A DNA stretch of 64,000 nt from Isoetes taiwanensis (Eukaryota; Streptophyta; Lycopodiopsida; Isoetales; Isoetaceae). The translations under genes were made by a program, and so were the position numbers. Of the stretch, positions 1 through 12,070 are shown piece after piece (the stretch's first letter is position 1; each line of letters begins with the position of its first letter). The stretch lies in NCBI GenBank assembly GCA_021234155.1, contig JAJEKV010000013.1:14051877-14115876 (forward strand), read 5' to 3'. The notes beneath the pieces were generated by a model. The model ran no database searches and was not told the DNA's origin. It was given only the letters and a program-made list of their open reading frames with translations.

Positions 1-345
1 TCATGACAGCGTGCTCCACTACTTGGGCACTTTCGAGCGAGGGAATGGCAGTGTCGCTGGCCGTGCTAACAGACAAGTAGTGGCCCGCCGTGGGTCCCTA
101 CCTTTGGGTCTTACGCTTCTTGGAGGAGCTTTGACCCGCCGTAGCTGTGGATCCCCTCTTCTTGGGAGTGGCCAGTGGGGCCTCGCCCTCATGCAGCAAG
201 TATAGACCTGTGTGTCTGCCAGGCACATGAAAGCGGGGATTTGGAATAACAAAAATGAAAGGGTGTCCCTATAAATGTAGACTCGTTATCGGCCTTTTGT
301 ACAGCATACTATAAATGTAGCCCTTTTTGTACATATACATTTTGA
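1..345. other. No gene seen
   Basis: I see no recognisable gene. A short motif, CTATAAATGTAG, occurs twice around 270-320, close to GTACAT-containing sequence of the kind that recurs at 1.8-9.4 kb. Short open frames on both strands resemble nothing I know. Confidence 0.4.
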
Positions 346-742
346 ATGCACATTTTTGGAATGGCCATCATGACCAGCTATAAAAGCGCCATGATTAATG
401 GCTATCCACTATCCCGAACCATAATTCGGATTTTGAAATTCTTTCCCAAATTCTTTCTTGGTTTTGCCTCTCGTTCACTATCCTTTTGGATTCCGATCAC
501 GAATTCTTCATCTAGCTATGGCCCCAAAACGCCCTTAAAGCAAGATGCCGGTGCCCCGGTGGAATTTTACCTCAAGGAGTTTACGTTTGGGTTACGAGGT
601 GATCAAGCCAAAGACCTCCGTGAGAAACATGCGAGAGGCCCACATACCCAACCTAGAGATGGTTATGAGCGAGGTATGGGGTGAAGCTCCAAAAAGCGAG
701 GCGAGGATTCAAGGAAGGGAGAATCGACGCATGGAAAGATGA
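346..742 (+). other. Unrecognised open stretch with TATA-like box
   Basis: A TATAAAAG motif lies at 379-386, and overlapping open frames follow, ending at 684 and 742. The predicted peptide from 545 is polar and charged with no family I recognise. It precedes a coiled-coil remnant on the same strand and may be the first exon of the same lost gene or a transposon accessory gene. This is speculative. Confidence 0.15.
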
Positions 743-959
743 TTTTTAAATATTATGAATTGGTTTATGGCAAAACGGGTTACAAACCATTATATTTCAA
801 CCTATTTTGCGAGCATTTGCTCTTCACTTGAAGGGGCGGCTTGTTGATTGGATGGGCGTGGCTAGGACCGCCAAAGATCTTGCCAAAACCCTCGATTCGA
901 GGGCGTTCTGAGAGGACCCTACAACAGGTAAATCCTCAACTATCAAACAGGGACATCGT

Positions 960-1430
960 ATTGCGGTGAGAATATTAGAGCCACAGCTTATTCTAGATCG
1001 GATGTTGACACAATAAAGCGATTACTTAAGCATGGGTTGGAGGAGAAAACTAACCTATTGAATGAAGTAGAAACCTTTGGAAGAAAAAGGAGGGATGCAT
1101 TGAAGGTCATCAGCCGGATTGAGGGTAGAAAGGATATGCTATCAGAAGATCTGCGGCCAGATCTGCCGAGAAAATAGATGAGACAAAGCAGGAATTTGAC
1201 AAATTGTCCCGGGATCTGCTGGAAATCTTTGTTATGTTAGGGTGTTGAAGTACAAGTTGGAAGACTTGGTTATGAGTAGACATGATAAAGAACAACACTC
1301 TTCTAAGCTAGAAATTGGTTTTGCGAGGAAGCAACTAAAGACATTGAAAGGCATGAAATCTCAATTGAACAAGCAAAGGAAAAACTTAATTGCATTGAAT
1401 TGGTTCGGAAAGGCATTCACAGTTTTTGGA
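960..1430 (+). pseudogene. Coiled-coil protein remnant
   Basis: Translating successive frames gives a charged, heptad-like protein (short motifs: HGLEEKTNLLNEVETF, KVISRIEGRKDMLSEDL, IDETKQEFDKLSRDLLEI, KQLKTLKGMKSQLNKQ). The frame changes at about 1170 and 1240, so the reading is broken by at least two indels. No catalytic domain is visible and no family can be assigned. It lies in transposon debris and may be an accessory protein of that element or a captured host fragment. Confidence 0.3.
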
Positions 1431-1764
1431 TTTCATGGGGAGAGCAGGACCTATTGTTACGCACCCGAGGCCCTACTGTAGGAGCTACTTCTATAAAGCG
1501 AGTTCATCACATTCGGTTCATGTACTGTTGTGGCCAAGGCTTTGGCAAAAGCGGGTTTGTTCTTTACTAGCTCCATGCGAGATGCTTATTGCCTCTTCGC
1601 TTGTGTTATCTAGTCCATGAAAGGCAATTGCATAAAAGGTTGCATCTGGGATGAGGGCATTGAATTCAGCTTGGTTTCCCCTCTTTGTGAAAGGTATGCA
1701 TTGCTCTCAACTAATTTAAACTTATATTTCTCTTCATTCATATTTGTTATTGTAATCTGCATAG

Positions 1765-2225
1765 TTCTACATGTATGGCTTTCAGTGCATTGCTATTCCT
1801 TGTACATGTATAACTTTTAGTGTACATCTCATATGAGGTACATAGGCATATATTTGCTTGTTTATTGATGCTTTTATTTTTGAGCTTGGACCTGCGGTTG
1901 TATCAGTTGTACATGTCTCTAATGGAGTCTACATCGCAAATAGATGTACATGCATTTATCTTTAGAGTGCATCGTAGATGGATTCATAAGTATGTGCATT
2001 TTTTACATATATGTGCTTTTTTTTTTGGCATAGATCTACATTCCCTAGCTTGGATACTGGGTACATCCGGGTACATCGGTGTACATCCGGGTACATTGAT
2101 GTACCTTTATGTACATTGAGGAACATGTACATGTACATTTGGCTATAGTTAAATGTAGTTACTTACATTTGGTACATTCTATGTACATGAAATGTACATG
2201 CTTGGCAGGATGTACCATATATTTC
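1765..2225. repeat. GTACAT-motif cluster A
   Basis: Many copies of (T)GTACAT(C/T) occur at irregular spacing, including GGGTACATC, GGTGTACATC, GATGTACC and ATGTACATG forms between 2065 and 2205. ATGTACAT is its own reverse complement, so each copy reads on both strands. The same motif recurs in clusters near 5.9, 8.1 and 9.4 kb. Subterminal arrays of short motifs are a known property of several plant DNA transposons; that these belong to one is inference. Confidence 0.6.
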
Positions 2226-2299
2226 TCATTAGTTCTGTTTTCATGTTCTTTTTATGTCTATTGAAATTTAGATCATTTGTTTGTTTTGCGAGATGATTT

Positions 2300-4145
2300 G
2301 TTCCTATCGAGCGGCTTTAATGGCTGATGTTCTTGAGCCATCTGCATCGACTCTCTTCTGATTTTCTTGAGCATAATAAGCGGACCGAATCGTAGACCCT
2401 CTACCTTCCAGCTCCAGATCACCAATGACATTTTCGGTGCGGTAATAGAACAACCACTTGATTGCACCTTTCGAACATGGCAAAGTGAAGTTGAGGAAAT
2501 TGAGAGGATGGCACTTGAGAAAGCTAAAGCGGTGCGGTCGCGAGCCTTCAATGGCTTGCCGCAGCAAGAAAATCTTTCATCACCAAGTGCTAAATTAGTA
2601 ATTGGAGAAGCTAAGAAAGATTAACACGTCTCGGCATCATCTGCGAGGTCCCAGCCGGACCTGTTCTGAGAAAGCTACAAAGGACACAGATCAGATTTTA
2701 ACCCGGGGAGATACGGGGAAGAGGAAGCTGAGTTGGTAGTTGAGTCCACTCAAAGAGGAGGCAAAAGAATGCTGGTGATGGCACTCCAAAAGGAAAAAAA
2801 CAGGCAAAATCTCCAGCAACAAAAAATGTCCTCCGAAAAGAAAATCTCCAGGCAAAAAAGTGCCACCACCACCTAGAAAGAGGTATGTCCAAGATGAACT
2901 AATTTTGTTAAACATCTGATTTATGGTAATTAACCACATTTTTTTTGTGCATAGGACACGATCATGGGCCGTGAAGGAAGTCGATCCCGATCCTTACGAA
3001 GTCGGAACAGGAAGAGGAAGAGGATCTACAAGCAACTATTGATGTGATAACAAATAAGGTGCTGGCAGATCCTCGAGAAGATCTTTGAAACAGTGATGAA
3101 TTTACAAGGTGAGTAATATACAATTGATTACAATAGATATATTCTTTTGCTAATGCTGTTGTTTCCTTATGCAGTTTAGTGAACCCGTGAAAAGGTTGGT
3201 TCCATTCACTCCTTATAGGGATTTGTCCTCCTAAGCCCGCACCCTCTATCTTTCAAAGTGATGTTGACGAGTTCTGGAAAGCTGGACTTGACCTCTAAGA
3301 TGGTAGATGTCTATGGGAGGTAGGCTAGCATTTCAACATATTTATGTTATTTCATTCCCTAAGTCACTCATCTTATGTATTAATATGTAATCTGGATTTG
3401 TGTGCGGTACCTTTGTAGCGATCTTCCATCGATTGGAAACACAAGTTTTTATGGTTCGAAGGACACCTTCGAATTTTGTGAATTCCCTCAAGAGCGAGGG
3501 GGGATGCGAGAACACTAACATAAAGGAAGGGCTGGATGGCATTTTGATTGCAAGATGCCAATACATATTTGTTCCAATTCGCAAGGCCCAAATGTGGCAT
3601 TGGCAATACTTGTGCTTCTTTGGTCCAATGAAAAGCTCTTTTCCATCTATAGCTAGCCCAAGTATCTGAGATCCTCTCTCTGTCAAAGGCTATGTACCGG
3701 ATGCTAAAGTGGTCGAAGTAAGTATGAGTTCTGTTTTGTTTTATGATTTGATTATTCTCATATTGCAATTTCTTATGCTTGATTTATTCTCACATTGCAA
3801 TTTTTGCGGGTTTCATAAGCTTGTGATCAATAACATGATGCTCGGATCCAACGGCTTAAGCCATGGTAGGAAGAACTTTGATGCTCGTGTTACGTCCTAA
3901 AATGCGAAACTAGTACCAGCAACCCTTGCATGTACATTGTGGCTTACATGCACAAATTCATAGATGCCGTGGTTGATGCCGACCAAGCTCCATTTTTGTA
4001 AGTAGAACATGTTATTTTCCTATTAGTTATTTGTTGGTATAGTCCTCTAATACTTGTGCACCATGCGAGATGACACCCGGTTGGTTCAGCGATGCCTATG
4101 CCAAGTCACGGAGGGATCATCTAATGGAGGCATTAATTGTATAAG
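2300..4145 (+). pseudogene. Degenerate Ulp1-like (C48) protease gene, probably transposon-borne
   Basis: Several exon-like blocks appear in order. One around 3535-3620 reads ARCQYIFVPIRKAQMWHW, matching the pattern of the Ulp1 histidine region (hydrophobic-IPI followed by HW). A block at about 3905-3995 reads SNPCMYIVAYMHKF, resembling the region after the catalytic cysteine. A final block near 4075-4140 reads SRRDHLMEALIV before a stop. Splice-like borders are visible (donor GGTGAGTAA near 3109, acceptor TTATGCAG near 3174; donor GTAAGT near 3718). Frames are broken by stops and shifts, so it cannot encode a whole enzyme now. C48 proteases are often carried by plant Mutator-like and CACTA elements. 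The family call is tentative. Confidence 0.35.
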
Positions 4146-4399
4146 GCGAGATGAATATACAAGCGGTTGTTCCTACGGGGTAGATAGTCCCTTTGACTTG
4201 TTTGTAAATTACAGTTTTGTATGAGCCATGCTCAGAGCTTCTTTGTACTCAATAAGTAATGAAAAATTAATTTATTTGTCTCACTTACACTGTGCAAATA
4301 ACAATCGTGTAATTATCAATGTGTTTTCTCAATTGTGTAATGCGAAATGTAATTATAAATTGTGAATCTCAAGTGTTTTCTTGGCGACGGTGAATCATC

Positions 4400-5015
4400 T
4401 AATTCAGGGAGAAAGCTCGTTATCTTTGACTTAAATTACGTGTTGGGCAAGAGTGTGCACAAGAATGAAAATATTAACTCAAGATACCCAGATCCGAGAA
4501 AAGATGAGCTTCAATTTAATATAGGAAACAGGTTTTTTCTTTGCGGGCGGGGTTAGCATCCTTTGTTAGCATTTGTAAGAGAAGGGTTTGATGTTGCCAT
4601 CTGGTCTTCACTCACTTCTAAAAATCTTCAACCAATTGTGGAACATATTTGTGATGCTTTTTCCATAAAAGCTGAAGTTTGTTTACAGCCGGGGGCGGTG
4701 TTGGACTCGCCACACAAACACCCTACTTGAACCTCAAAGGGGTTGTTTGTGAAACCATTAGGCGTGGTATGGAAAGAGTACCCAGTACTATGGACATACA
4801 GTTACGATCGACGACGAAAGATACAAATCCACTTTGAATCTGTAGGAAGCTACATATGTCCTTTCTCTTGGACACTGAGATATTAGCTAGTGACGGATTG
4901 CTTGTCATGGAGCTCATTCCATGGCTTAATGGATTCAAAATGGCGAAGATGGTATAGTTTATGTGAAAGAGCATCCAATGACTAATGCGGCCAGATGGCA
5001 TATCGAGGCGGGTGG
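4400..5015 (+). pseudogene. Degenerate FCP1/NIF-type HAD phosphatase fragment
   Basis: Successive frames give blocks in the order expected of plant FCP1-like (NLI-interacting-factor-like) phosphatases: RKLVIFDLNYVL at 4410-4445 (HAD motif I position), LAFVREGFDVAIWSS at 4566-4610 followed by TSKNLQPIVEHI, KPLGVVWKEYP at 4752-4784, then YYGHTVTIDDERYKSTLNL at 4786-4843 (the paired Asp motif), and LNGFKMAKMV then YVKEHPM at 4928-4983. At least three frameshifts separate them. Motif I reads DLN rather than DLD. It lies directly downstream of the Ulp1-like remnant on the same strand, so it may be a host gene piece carried by the same transposon. The family call is fairly secure because block order and spacing agree. 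Confidence 0.6.
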
Positions 5016-5916
5016 AACAGATTTTTTTGGCAAACTATGGCGACAACTTGGGTGCTCTATTTGCCTAAATTTAGTCAATATCACGAACAAGGAATGGAGA
5101 AACCGCCATCATGTTATTGGCCTCTCGGTGGCCCATTGTTGGTCTGAGACTTTTGGTGATGTACAAATTCAAATGTTATGAATATATGTATCAAAGTTTT
5201 TGTTCATTGCACTTGAGTACTCTATTCTTCTTGTCTTTCTTATTGGTACAATTATGAGTGTGTATACATAATTAAGTGATCTTCATTTGCTTTGTAGATG
5301 AATGGACTGAAACACAAAAGACTATTAAGAAACTAAGAGATAGAGATTCTGCACCCGGAGGTAATACAAACCAACACAAGCCGCAAGTACATAGGGTTGG
5401 GGACCGATTATCGCCTCTATCTTTGCTGTTCACGAACTTTGGGAAAAGGTTGAGCAAATTGAAAATTATGAGGAACGAGCAACCATGAAAGGTATATTGG
5501 CGACCAATCACTTGTTGCACAACCCTTGGGGAAGGCACGTGTCTGGAAGATCACGAGGCTATGTAGGATGGAAAGGTTTGCCGATGGCACGTGCTATAGA
5601 AACCGCATGGACTCTTGCTTTAGAGGATATCTCTTGACCTCTCTGCGGGCTGGAAGACATGATGCAATAGTCATAAGATATCAGGGCTCCCCTACCGACA
5701 TTTTGAAGCTTGGTCATGAATTATGAGCCATGCTCATTTTTGGGTGTGTTATATTTATGTCCACAATATAAATAAATCAACCATTTGTACATGAAAACTT
5801 GTCCATTTCTTATCTTTGCCATGGTGAAACCATTTTAGTGTTTATGCAATTCAACTTTCTTGTGTTCAATTCTAATCAACTTACACTTAACAAATTTTTA
5901 TAAGATTTTCGGAATG
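5016..5916 (+). other. No confident gene; short open frames
   Basis: Open frames at 5276-5488 and 5526-5726 continue the plus-strand debris but show no motif I recognise. Confidence 0.3.
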
Positions 5917-5975
5917 TACAATGATGTACATAAGATGTACATCTGTTGTACATCTTATGTACATTGATGTACATA
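5917..5975. repeat. GTACAT-motif cluster B
   Basis: About six copies of GTACA(T) occur in 60 bases, arranged partly as an inverted repeat (AAGATGTACATC facing GTACATCTTATG). The cluster lies at the junction between the plus-strand Ulp1/phosphatase debris and the minus-strand transposase debris. Confidence 0.6.
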
Positions 5976-7982
5976 ATGCACTTACAAGTAGTCCGGTTCT
6001 TGGTTCTTATAACAAAAGTATTACAATATTTCAGGAAAGTACTACAGATCGACTTAGTCCATGTCATCTACAATTCTTTGGAAGTTGTGATAACAATGTC
6101 TCATGGACTTCATCGGCAAGTGAAATCTTTGTGCTTGCCCCCTTGACTTGTGTTTTACTTTCTTGAATGGGATTGAACCCCAATCCACAGATTCTGCGGT
6201 ACCAAAACATTCTTAGTAGGAAGCGGTTTATACTTATTGTGGCGACACGGGATTAGTTCATAATATTGTCCTTCAATGACACTAGTGCCAGCCAGAGTAT
6301 TCATTTCCATAGTCATCAATTGAATCTTCTTCCAATGCATGCTTTTCCCCGGTGCACATGAGAACATAGTATGAAACACCTTCCACATTGTGCGGTCTTT
6401 GCAAAAGACACAAATACATCAAAAAGCGGCTTCGGTGTCATCTAAACCAGCCTCGTCCCTCTGCATACAAAACTTCCACATCATTTTCAGCTTCAAACAC
6501 GAGAGGCAATATGATGCGTGGGCTCCAAACTTTTAGAGACCATTCTCCACAATGTTTAATGTTCTCACAATTCAACCAATTGAAGTTAATGCAAGCATCA
6601 CAAAAGCACGAGAGTGGTGCGCATAGCAACTTTGTTGGATCTCTTTGGGTTTATAGTTGACCTGAGAATGTATCTGGCGAGTACCGGGTAAAGTCTTGCA
6701 ATTGAATGCTTCTGCTTTGTTCACATCTGTTTTTCCAACCTCCCAAAACACCCTTTCACAATCCGATTCCTTGGCCCTTAAAAGCGCACAAATTTGTTTA
6801 CGCTTTTTGTCAGCGGCATGCCATTTTGTTTTCTCTGCCGCTCTCAAGCCACAACTTTGCTATACCCAGCCTCGCCATCATGTGTGCCTTTCCCATGGCC
6901 GGATCCAAAGAAATTCCATATCACTTTCGAATTTTATTTTCAACATGGTATCTCTGATTCCATACCATGCACGCGTCTTGATTTGAATTGAGATGCACAA
7001 CCATCCGACCACACATAATGAAGGTTTATGTGTCCACCTCCATTATTCTTAAGCCACCCCAAATGTAATTTAAAACCATGTTGCACAAAATGAGTGTCAT
7101 GCTTCTGTCATCACGAAACATAGAAATGCCTTTGTTTTTTTAAGCTTACCTTCTATTTTCATCATTGAAATATGGACCAAAATACTAATTTGATCGGGAT
7201 TCCAATGCTTTCGGATTGCACTTACGTCCCCTGGTTTCAATGTGTAGTTCTCTGCAAAGTCAACAACGGACAACACACTATTATCCGGGAGTTTCTCAAC
7301 ACATCTTTTAAACTGTTTGCTCTCGCCCGGTGTCTTTTGTAAAGTTATGATCGTAAACTTAGCAAGCTGATTTTTCATGTTCTTTAACAAAGCAGATGCT
7401 TTGTCATTCGATCAACTAATCTAAGCCTTATACGGATGTACCTTTTTGGATGGCTCATTGACATATGCATATACTTGCCGGTCCACATTGAATTCCATCT
7501 TCCTCGTTTGGACGGATGTCTAATTTCTTCACTCCACATTCATCACATTCGCCTTTGATGCATTTTAGTTTATGCCATTCATCCGTCACATATTTCTACC
7601 AAAGCTGTTGACCTCCACAAGATACTAACATTATCAAAAGTTTTCTTGTTTGCTTGACATACTCCATTGTTTTCTTTGGGATGCCACGAGACACTACAAC
7701 CCCCGCAAGTGCAATTAACATGTAGGGATCTCCTCATATCATTGAAGGCCTTTACGTACGGATACGCTTGCTCATGTTTGACACAACAACATGTGTTTCT
7801 CTCCTTCAATTTCCTTATGCAATCGGGTTTGGATACTTTGAAGCGTCGAAGGCGAATTTTGGTATCGGGATTACGATATACAAACCGTTGATAAAGCTCG
7901 GTCGCAATAACAAAAGCATTAAAGACCATGTTAGCAAAATGATGTCGGCAACCGGATGCCAAAAGAGTATTGAACTATACTA

Positions 7983-8350
7983 TTGTACAATTAATGTATG
8001 TTCTATGTACATAAAATGTCCATCCAACAGTTCCAGCGATGCATTCTTGTACATCTAATGTACATCTAATGTCTGCAGATACATCTAATGTACGATACAG
8101 TTCCTTGAACATCAATGTACATCCAATGTACATCCAATGTACATCAATGTACATCTAATTAATGTTCCAATATTAGTACATCACATTAATGTTACAATAT
8201 TAGTACAACTAATGTACATATGTACGATTTGTTTGGCTTCATTACGAAAGTACACTAAAATGTAGAATGATGTAATTTTGATATTCAAGTACATGTAAAT
8301 GCGGTTTGCATGGACATGTAAGCTGATTAATGGATGTACATCTAAAAAGT
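7983..8350. repeat. GTACAT-motif cluster C
   Basis: A dense run of TGTACATC(C/T)AA units, e.g. several consecutive ATGTACATC(C)AATGTACAT forms at 8040-8155, with further copies to about 8345. It is the largest cluster in the window. Confidence 0.65.
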
Positions 8351-8458
8351 ACCTAATAGCACATCACCGCAAGATTTACGCTACTATATAAACAATGTAA
8401 AATGCAATACATTTCATGAGAACCATGTGTATTCATTAACAGGTCACTTTCGAACGAG

Positions 8459-8512
8459 AACTAGAATGTCTGAGAATGTACTAGAATGTCTGAGAATGTA
8501 CTAGAATGTCAT
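8459..8512. repeat. 20-bp tandem repeat, about 2.5 copies
   Basis: The unit ACTAGAATGTCTGAGAATGT repeats head to tail without mismatch, with a third partial copy. Confidence 0.85.
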
Positions 8513-9375
8513 GAAAGAATTTTGGAAGAAAACATAAACTCCAAGACTGAATTGATTCAATTACAAGAGCAAACCCGTGAGATATCAAGGTATTGTATTG
8601 CTTGTGTTCTCCTCTTTATGACATCTCTAACCTTTGGTGAAACTTTGGTATTGTCAAGCCAAAATTCACGAACACGACATTTGATTGAATCATCGATTCT
8701 ATTTGATCTTGGCATCCTTCCGCCAAAGCCCATACATTTGCTCCACTTAATGACATTATCTTCCTTCTTCTGCAGCTTTGGATAAATTTCTTGGTCAGTA
8801 TCTTTAGCAATTTTGAAGAAACATTCTTGTTTATATCTCCTTTTTTCCAACAATCATTGATAACGATGAATGTTTTGCGACCAATTTATCTTTGCTATTA
8901 GCGGACTTTACTTCTTGAAGTCCATCTTTCAAGTTTCGATCATTGATTTCATAACAATAACCGGAAGGATTTCCAATTACGGGTTGAAAAACGAAAAAAG
9001 CGTCATCTTGCAACAAGCGATCACAAAAACTAATCTTTGATCACGGACGAGGCGTTTACAAGAAGCGAGGATGCAATCCACCGACACTGTCAACACGCTT
9101 CTTTATTTGTTTTGTGGCATAACACGGCCAATGTCGGCATACTTGCGCTTACAACCATCACTTCCATTGGAATTCTCACCCTCCATGAGCAGTTGACATG
9201 TGTTTGCTTCCGAAATTCCTTGATTGTTCTTCCTGTGAAAGGGGAATTTCAGAAAGGGAGGGACGGATCCATTCAATTTGGTTCGGTGGTTCGGTGGTTA
9301 ACCAAGAATTTCGGGGGGAATGTCAGGGATGATCTTGCAATCATTGCATATCTGACACAAAACGACAAACCATAG

Positions 9376-9460
9376 TATCTTGATGTACATCTAAAATGTA
9401 CCCCAAAAAAGCACAAATTCGTCCTTCAATTCAGTACGATGTACGTACACCCTTTCATGC
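9376..9460. repeat. GTACAT-motif cluster D (weak)
   Basis: A few GATGTACATC, AATGTACC and GATGTACGTACAC copies form the rightmost recurrence of the motif, after which it stops. This may mark the right limit of the transposon debris. Confidence 0.35.
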
Positions 9461-10010
9461 TTTTACCCGCATCCACCGGGCAAAGAGGGAATTGCATCCC
9501 AAAAAGCTTACCCTTATACATCTAAATCTGATCCTTGCTCTTTCGGACGGAAGTGACCAACAACAAACTTAAGATTTCCGGTTTTGTGCTCATGGGAAGA
9601 CCACCCTAAGAGGGGATGAAATCGTGGAATTTGTGTTCAATAAGAGAAATGTATTTGAGGAATGAAATAAAATTTTGCAGCAATGATGGCAAGTTTGACC
9701 ATTTACATTATGTGAATCCACCACCTAGATTATTTTGGATAGAATTGGTCAGGCAGGAAGTGGTACTAGACTAGAAGAGATGACAAAAGATGGTGACGGG
9801 GGCGCGTGATGTGGCAATTCTTTTGAATGTTCATTGTGTTTAAGGAAGGGTGCCCATGAACCGCCCACTTAAGGACACAAATGTTATTACGATGGACTAA
9901 ATTTTTTATAACTCCTCCTTTTAACATATCATAGTGAAGTTTGGTTCTTTAGCTTTGAATTGATCCCACACACTAAAGTCTACGATAAATTTGGAGTTCA
10001 CTACAAAGAG

Positions 10011-10134
10011 TTTAAGTCAAGAGGCTAATTTAACCCAATAGATCACATGCACCCTTCAAATGGTCCAAAGAATTTAAGTCAGGAGGCTCATTTAACCCAA
10101 CATACCACATGCACCCTTCAAATGGACCACATAG
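10011..10134. repeat. 62-bp tandem duplication
   Basis: Two adjacent copies starting TTTAAGTCA at 10011 and 10073, each containing ACATGCACCCTTCAAATGG, with a handful of differences. Confidence 0.8.
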
Positions 10135-11129
10135 GATCTTTAATAGCCAACTGCTTACTTGCGAGGTAATAAAAATTATACATCATTTCTTTTTCTAGAT
10201 TTATGTCTTACACTATTCTAGAGGATTGGCATGGCCCTAAATCTCCACCATAGCTGTGAGGAGTTCGACCTTCATGGTCTAACAACAAGCTATAAACCAT
10301 CCAAACAGCACATCTTGTTCCACAACCAAAGCATGACCAAAATGTTTACACATGCGAGAAATAATTTAGAGAAGTATTGGTACGAAGATACGACCCTTTT
10401 ACTTCTCAAACAACAATTGAAAAACAATGTATTTCAGTATTTTTACAGTGGATTCTTATTCAAAATAGACACAAGAATCAATATACATCAAAAAATAAAT
10501 GCTTGGTTGAACCTAATATATCACTGAAACAAATATCAGTGAATCGACTAAACTTAATATTGATATACAATTCAAAAGTTCAAATGTGTCAACTCTAGAA
10601 ACACACCAACTACTCAAGCAAACTTTGTGATCTTCCTATATAACGAGGAATGTTCTTTTAACATGTTCAATGATATACTATCTTCTACCCTATTCAATGA
10701 TGTACTGCCTTTGTCATTTGTGACAATGTAAACTTGTTTGCATTCATGCCCTCTAATTTCATTCTAACTATATACATGCTCTCATGCTGCCAGAATTTCT
10801 CGTGTAAGCTTAGGGTCTCCACCACTGTAATCAGTAAAAATTTCAGACCCCTATCTATCTATCTTAAACAGGCCAGCCAGCTTCTGCAACTTGTCACATG
10901 ATGACTTCTTATCCCACCACTGCCACAGGACACAGAGTGGCTAATTTAGGAATTGACCATTGATGTTTTTCTCTAACAAGTTGGTTGCATTTCATGCAGT
11001 ATGAGACAAATCTGAAATCTGTCTGATATGAGAGAAGAATTTTACCATATTCTCTGGATGAAGGAAATCTGCAGGTACGACAAACATGACTATAAATTTG
11101 TGCTGGATTAGCTAATAATATCTGTATTA

Positions 11130-12070
11130 TTTAATAATCACTGAAACTGCATTTGTGCTACTTCTGCTTCCCTGTCTAGCATGTCTGCTAACTTCTCCCC
11201 ATGCAGGTTCTGTGTTCGGCTTGTTTTTCTGCCCTCAGGGTCAAAGGAGAAGAATCTAAGTTACTGTTATCCACAGTTTTCTCTAATGACATATCCTCCT
11301 CGCAGCTTTAGATGTTTCCATATTCCCTGGACACTGCAAGGCCATCAGTTAATCGGTTAGCTGAACAGTAAAGACCATAATAATCACTAATGAATAGTTC
11401 ATCACCTGCCATTTCATAACTAGAATAAAATTGGATGTGACTTAGCTCATCACCATATTCACCAACTTAAAATTCACCTGCGTTATTTCTGCTTCTCTGT
11501 CTAGCAAGCTTTCTAATGTTGCTACAGGCATAGTCTGTGTTGTACATGTTTCTTTGTCCTTGAAGTCCAAAACACAAGCATTTAACAAGTTGTGTGCAAA
11601 TTTTGCTCCTGTGCACTATCCTCATTGCACTATTCTCTTGCACTGAGATGTATCTGTATTTGGCCTCTGAGATGCAATCAGATTATGTTAGAAACCATTT
11701 GCAATTTTAACACTACCAACTAAATTAGGTCAATGAACCTACCAATCAATGATGCACTTGTTCTATTTCTAGTTTTCTATTTAACGGTCTTTCTTCTCTG
11801 TGCCTGATACCCAACTTGTGCCAGTCATTTACAAATCCATATCCTCCTCATTGCTATCTCCACTTGCCGGATGCTGATACAAATGATACCACATCCATCA
11901 GACCAGCAATTGACCAAGCCTTAGAAGCACATTAGGGAAATGTATTCACCAATTGAAACTGCAATTGTGCAATTTTGGGTTCTCTATCCACTGGCTCCAT
12001 TAACATTGGCATGTGCCTGGTCTTTGTTTGGCTTGTTTCTTTGTGTTTCCTAACAAAAACACCAGCATCT
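11130..12070. repeat. Diverged tandem units of about 200-330 bp
   Basis: Four related units can be aligned by eye, anchored on CTGTCTAGCA-like sequence at about 11172, 11497, 11778 and 11983 followed by a CTGTGTT...GTTTCTTTG-like stretch. On the minus strand three of the units can be read as a shared peptide of the type LLDREAEIxQVxF. Whether they were ever exons is unknown; splice sites are not clear. Confidence 0.4.

Larger units (their letters stand above)
6155..9016 (-). pseudogene. Decayed DDE-type DNA transposase
   Basis: Read right to left: an N-terminal block (8557-8853) with REFWLDNTKVSPKVRDVI; a cysteine-rich block (7579-7962) with CCCVKHEQ and CTCGGCSVSWHP; a block at 7097-7390 with SVVDFAENYTLK (candidate first acidic residue); WSDGCASQFKSRR at 6973-7010 (candidate second Asp); WNFFGSGHGKGTHDGEAG at 6869-6918 (candidate Glu region); then GTRQIHSQVNYKPKEI and a C-terminal Cys-rich part. 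The DFAEN, SDG-x2-QFK and HGKG-x2-DGEAG motifs occur in a transposase-like family I associate with animal and plant DNA transposons, whose superfamily I cannot assign. Frame changes occur between all blocks, so it is dead. GTACAT repeats interrupt it at 8.0-8.35 kb, perhaps in an intron. Confidence 0.6.
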
